From the NCBI GenBank assembly GCA_011526395.1, contig WTHW01000176.1, positions 1-5,605 on the forward strand: DNA of 5,605 nucleotides, written 5' to 3'. The notes below the pieces were generated by a model. It did not search any database, had not been told where the DNA came from, and saw only the letters and a program-made list of their open reading frames with translations. The stretch is from Alphaproteobacteria bacterium (GTDB lineage: Bacteria > Pseudomonadota > Alphaproteobacteria > Puniceispirillales > Puniceispirillaceae). Shown in pieces: positions 4,537 through 5,605 of this stretch (position 1 is the first letter of the stretch; the number at the start of each line of letters is the position of its first letter). A program made the translations under genes and the position numbers.

Positions 4537-5605
4537 ATGAAAGAAAGCTATAAATTAAATGCATTGCGTCTGATTATGACGCCGAAAATAGGCCCTATCA
4601 CCTATGGGTTGCTGATTGCACGCTATGGCGGGCCAACAGAAGCGATTACGCAAGCACCTGAGCTGGCAAGACGCCAAGGCAGGGACTTAAAAATAACAAG
4701 TAAGAATGCGGCGTTAAAACTCATCGAAAAGGCTGAAGCGCAAGGTGCCTGCTTGTTAGTCAAAGGGGCAGAGGATTATCCAAACCGCTTGGCGCTGTTT
4801 GATGACTCCCCTGTGATATTATATGCCAAAGGGCATTTATCCTTATTACAAAAAGATATGGTGGCCGTGGTTGGTGCAAGAAATGCATCCATTAATGCCA
4901 AACAGCTTGCCCATCATTGGTCACAGGCGATTGGCGAGGCTGGTTATGTTATTGTATCTGGCCTAGCGCGCGGTATTGATAGAGCGGCACATATCGGCTC
5001 ATCAGCCACAGGGACAATCGGTGTGTCTGGGTGTGGTATTGATGTCATTTATCCATCTGAGAATGAAGATCTGTATCAAGAGATGTTTAATAGCGGGCTT
5101 GTGATTTGTGAAGCGCCTCCCGGCACAAAGCCATCACCAAAACAATTTCCAGCTCGTAATCGGATTATCGCCTCTCTGGCAAGAGCTGTATTGGTGGTAG
5201 AGGCTGCCGTAAAGTCTGGGTCTCTTATCACAGCGCGTGAAGTGGCAGAACGAGGCGGCGAGGTTATGGCAATACCCGGAAGTCCAACAGACCAACGCGC
5301 CCTTGGTGCCAATCAATTGATTAAAGATGGCGCGCATTTGGTAAATAACACAGATGATATCTTATCAATCCTGCAAGCGCCGATAAGTGAACCTGTTTTT
5401 TCATCACCCCCTTTTCATCATCAAAAATTGGACGATATAGACGATCAGATGATTGAAAAATTAGCAAAAGACATTCTAAATAATTTATCATTTGATGCTG
5501 TGCATATTGACGAATTAACCCGTCAATGTCATGTCTCTGCAAAAGTTATACAAATTGCATTGCTGGAATTAGAGCTGGCGGGACATGTTGAGCGCCTCTC
5601 TGGTA
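4537..5605 (+). CDS. dprA: DNA-processing protein DprA/Smf (first 356 residues; stop lies beyond the right edge)
   Basis: DprA binds incoming or exposed single-stranded DNA and loads RecA, protecting it during natural transformation; the gene also occurs widely in bacteria not known to be competent. The frame is open from the ATG at 4537 to the edge. The N-terminal helical region (7-60) carries ALRLIMTPKIGPITYGLL. The Rossmann-like DprA domain has VAVVGARNAS (109-118), VSGLARGIDRAAH (140-152), GTIGVSGCGIDVIYPSEN (159-176), FPARNRIIASLA (205-216), SGSLITAREVAERGGEVMAIPG (227-248) and GANQLIKDGA (257-266). After a linker, residues about 303-356 look like the DprA winged-helix domain (FDAVHIDELTRQCHVS, ALLELELAGHVERLSG). 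Only a handful of residues are probably missing. No upstream in-frame start exists before the frame closes, and Met14 would cut into conserved sequence, so 4537 is preferred despite lacking a ribosome site. In related genomes topA often follows. Confidence 0.95.
   Translation, partial: MKESYKLNALRLIMTPKIGPITYGLLIARYGGPTEAITQAPELARRQGRDLKITSKNAALKLIEKAEAQGACLLVKGAEDYPNRLALFDDSPVILYAKGHLSLLQKDMVAVVGARNASINAKQLAHHWSQAIGEAGYVIVSGLARGIDRAAHIGSSATGTIGVSGCGIDVIYPSENEDLYQEMFNSGLVICEAPPGTKPSPKQFPARNRIIASLARAVLVVEAAVKSGSLITAREVAERGGEVMAIPGSPTDQRALGANQLIKDGAHLVNNTDDILSILQAPISEPVFSSPPFHHQKLDDIDDQMIEKLAKDILNNLSFDAVHIDELTRQCHVSAKVIQIALLELELAGHVERLSG

Noticed and set aside
5076..5542. Three minus-strand frames of 67-78 codons opposite dprA
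   Set aside because: They overlap each other and the intact dprA frame, which carries every expected DprA motif.
1..5605. Search for CRISPR repeats, tRNA/rRNA, IS ends, toxin-antitoxin or phage genes, or a new defence-like system
   Set aside because: No spaced repeats, cloverleaf, terminal inverted repeats or unrecognised genes seen. Every substantial frame belongs to a known housekeeping family.

Overview
The window is ordinary chromosomal housekeeping DNA, most likely from an alphaproteobacterium. Three things point there: the order ruvX-pyrB-pyrC(like)-plsY-dprA with gatC-gatA diverging from it; RuvX with an N-terminal extension ahead of its GLDVG motif; and a pyrB-linked dihydroorotase homologue with the DMRVQ variant of the metal motif. 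Base composition is moderate, lower than in many soil alphaproteobacteria, so a marine or streamlined lineage (SAR116-like, for example) is possible. That last point is inference only; no rRNA or other marker is present.

Layout. Positions 1-1009 on the minus strand hold gatC followed by gatA, overlapping by one base. gatA runs off the left edge, so only its first 235 codons are here. GatC and GatA belong to the GatCAB amidotransferase, which converts Glu-tRNA(Gln) and/or Asp-tRNA(Asn) to the amidated form. A 72-bp divergent spacer (1010-1081) separates gatC from the plus-strand genes. These are ruvX (1082-1567), pyrB (1637-2602), a dihydroorotase-like gene (2599-3882, overlapping pyrB by 4 bp), plsY (3892-4482) and dprA (4537 to the right edge, nearly complete). 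Almost every base is coding. The only spacers above 50 bp are 1010-1081, 1568-1636 and 4483-4536.

How the genes work together. pyrB and the gene after it are translationally coupled and probably encode the two chains of one aspartate transcarbamoylase assembly. The second chain lacks the HxH metal ligands and the nearby substrate arginine of true dihydroorotases, so it is more likely a structural partner than the enzyme for the next pyrimidine step. An active PyrC would then be encoded elsewhere. plsY (phospholipid synthesis), ruvX (RNase H-like nuclease family) and dprA (ssDNA and RecA loading) share the locus by conserved gene order, not by a common pathway.

I found no mobile element, CRISPR array, RNA gene or candidate new system. 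The points most worth checking are the degenerate dihydroorotase, a hairpin abutting the dprA start codon, and a T-rich, palindrome-containing pyrB leader.
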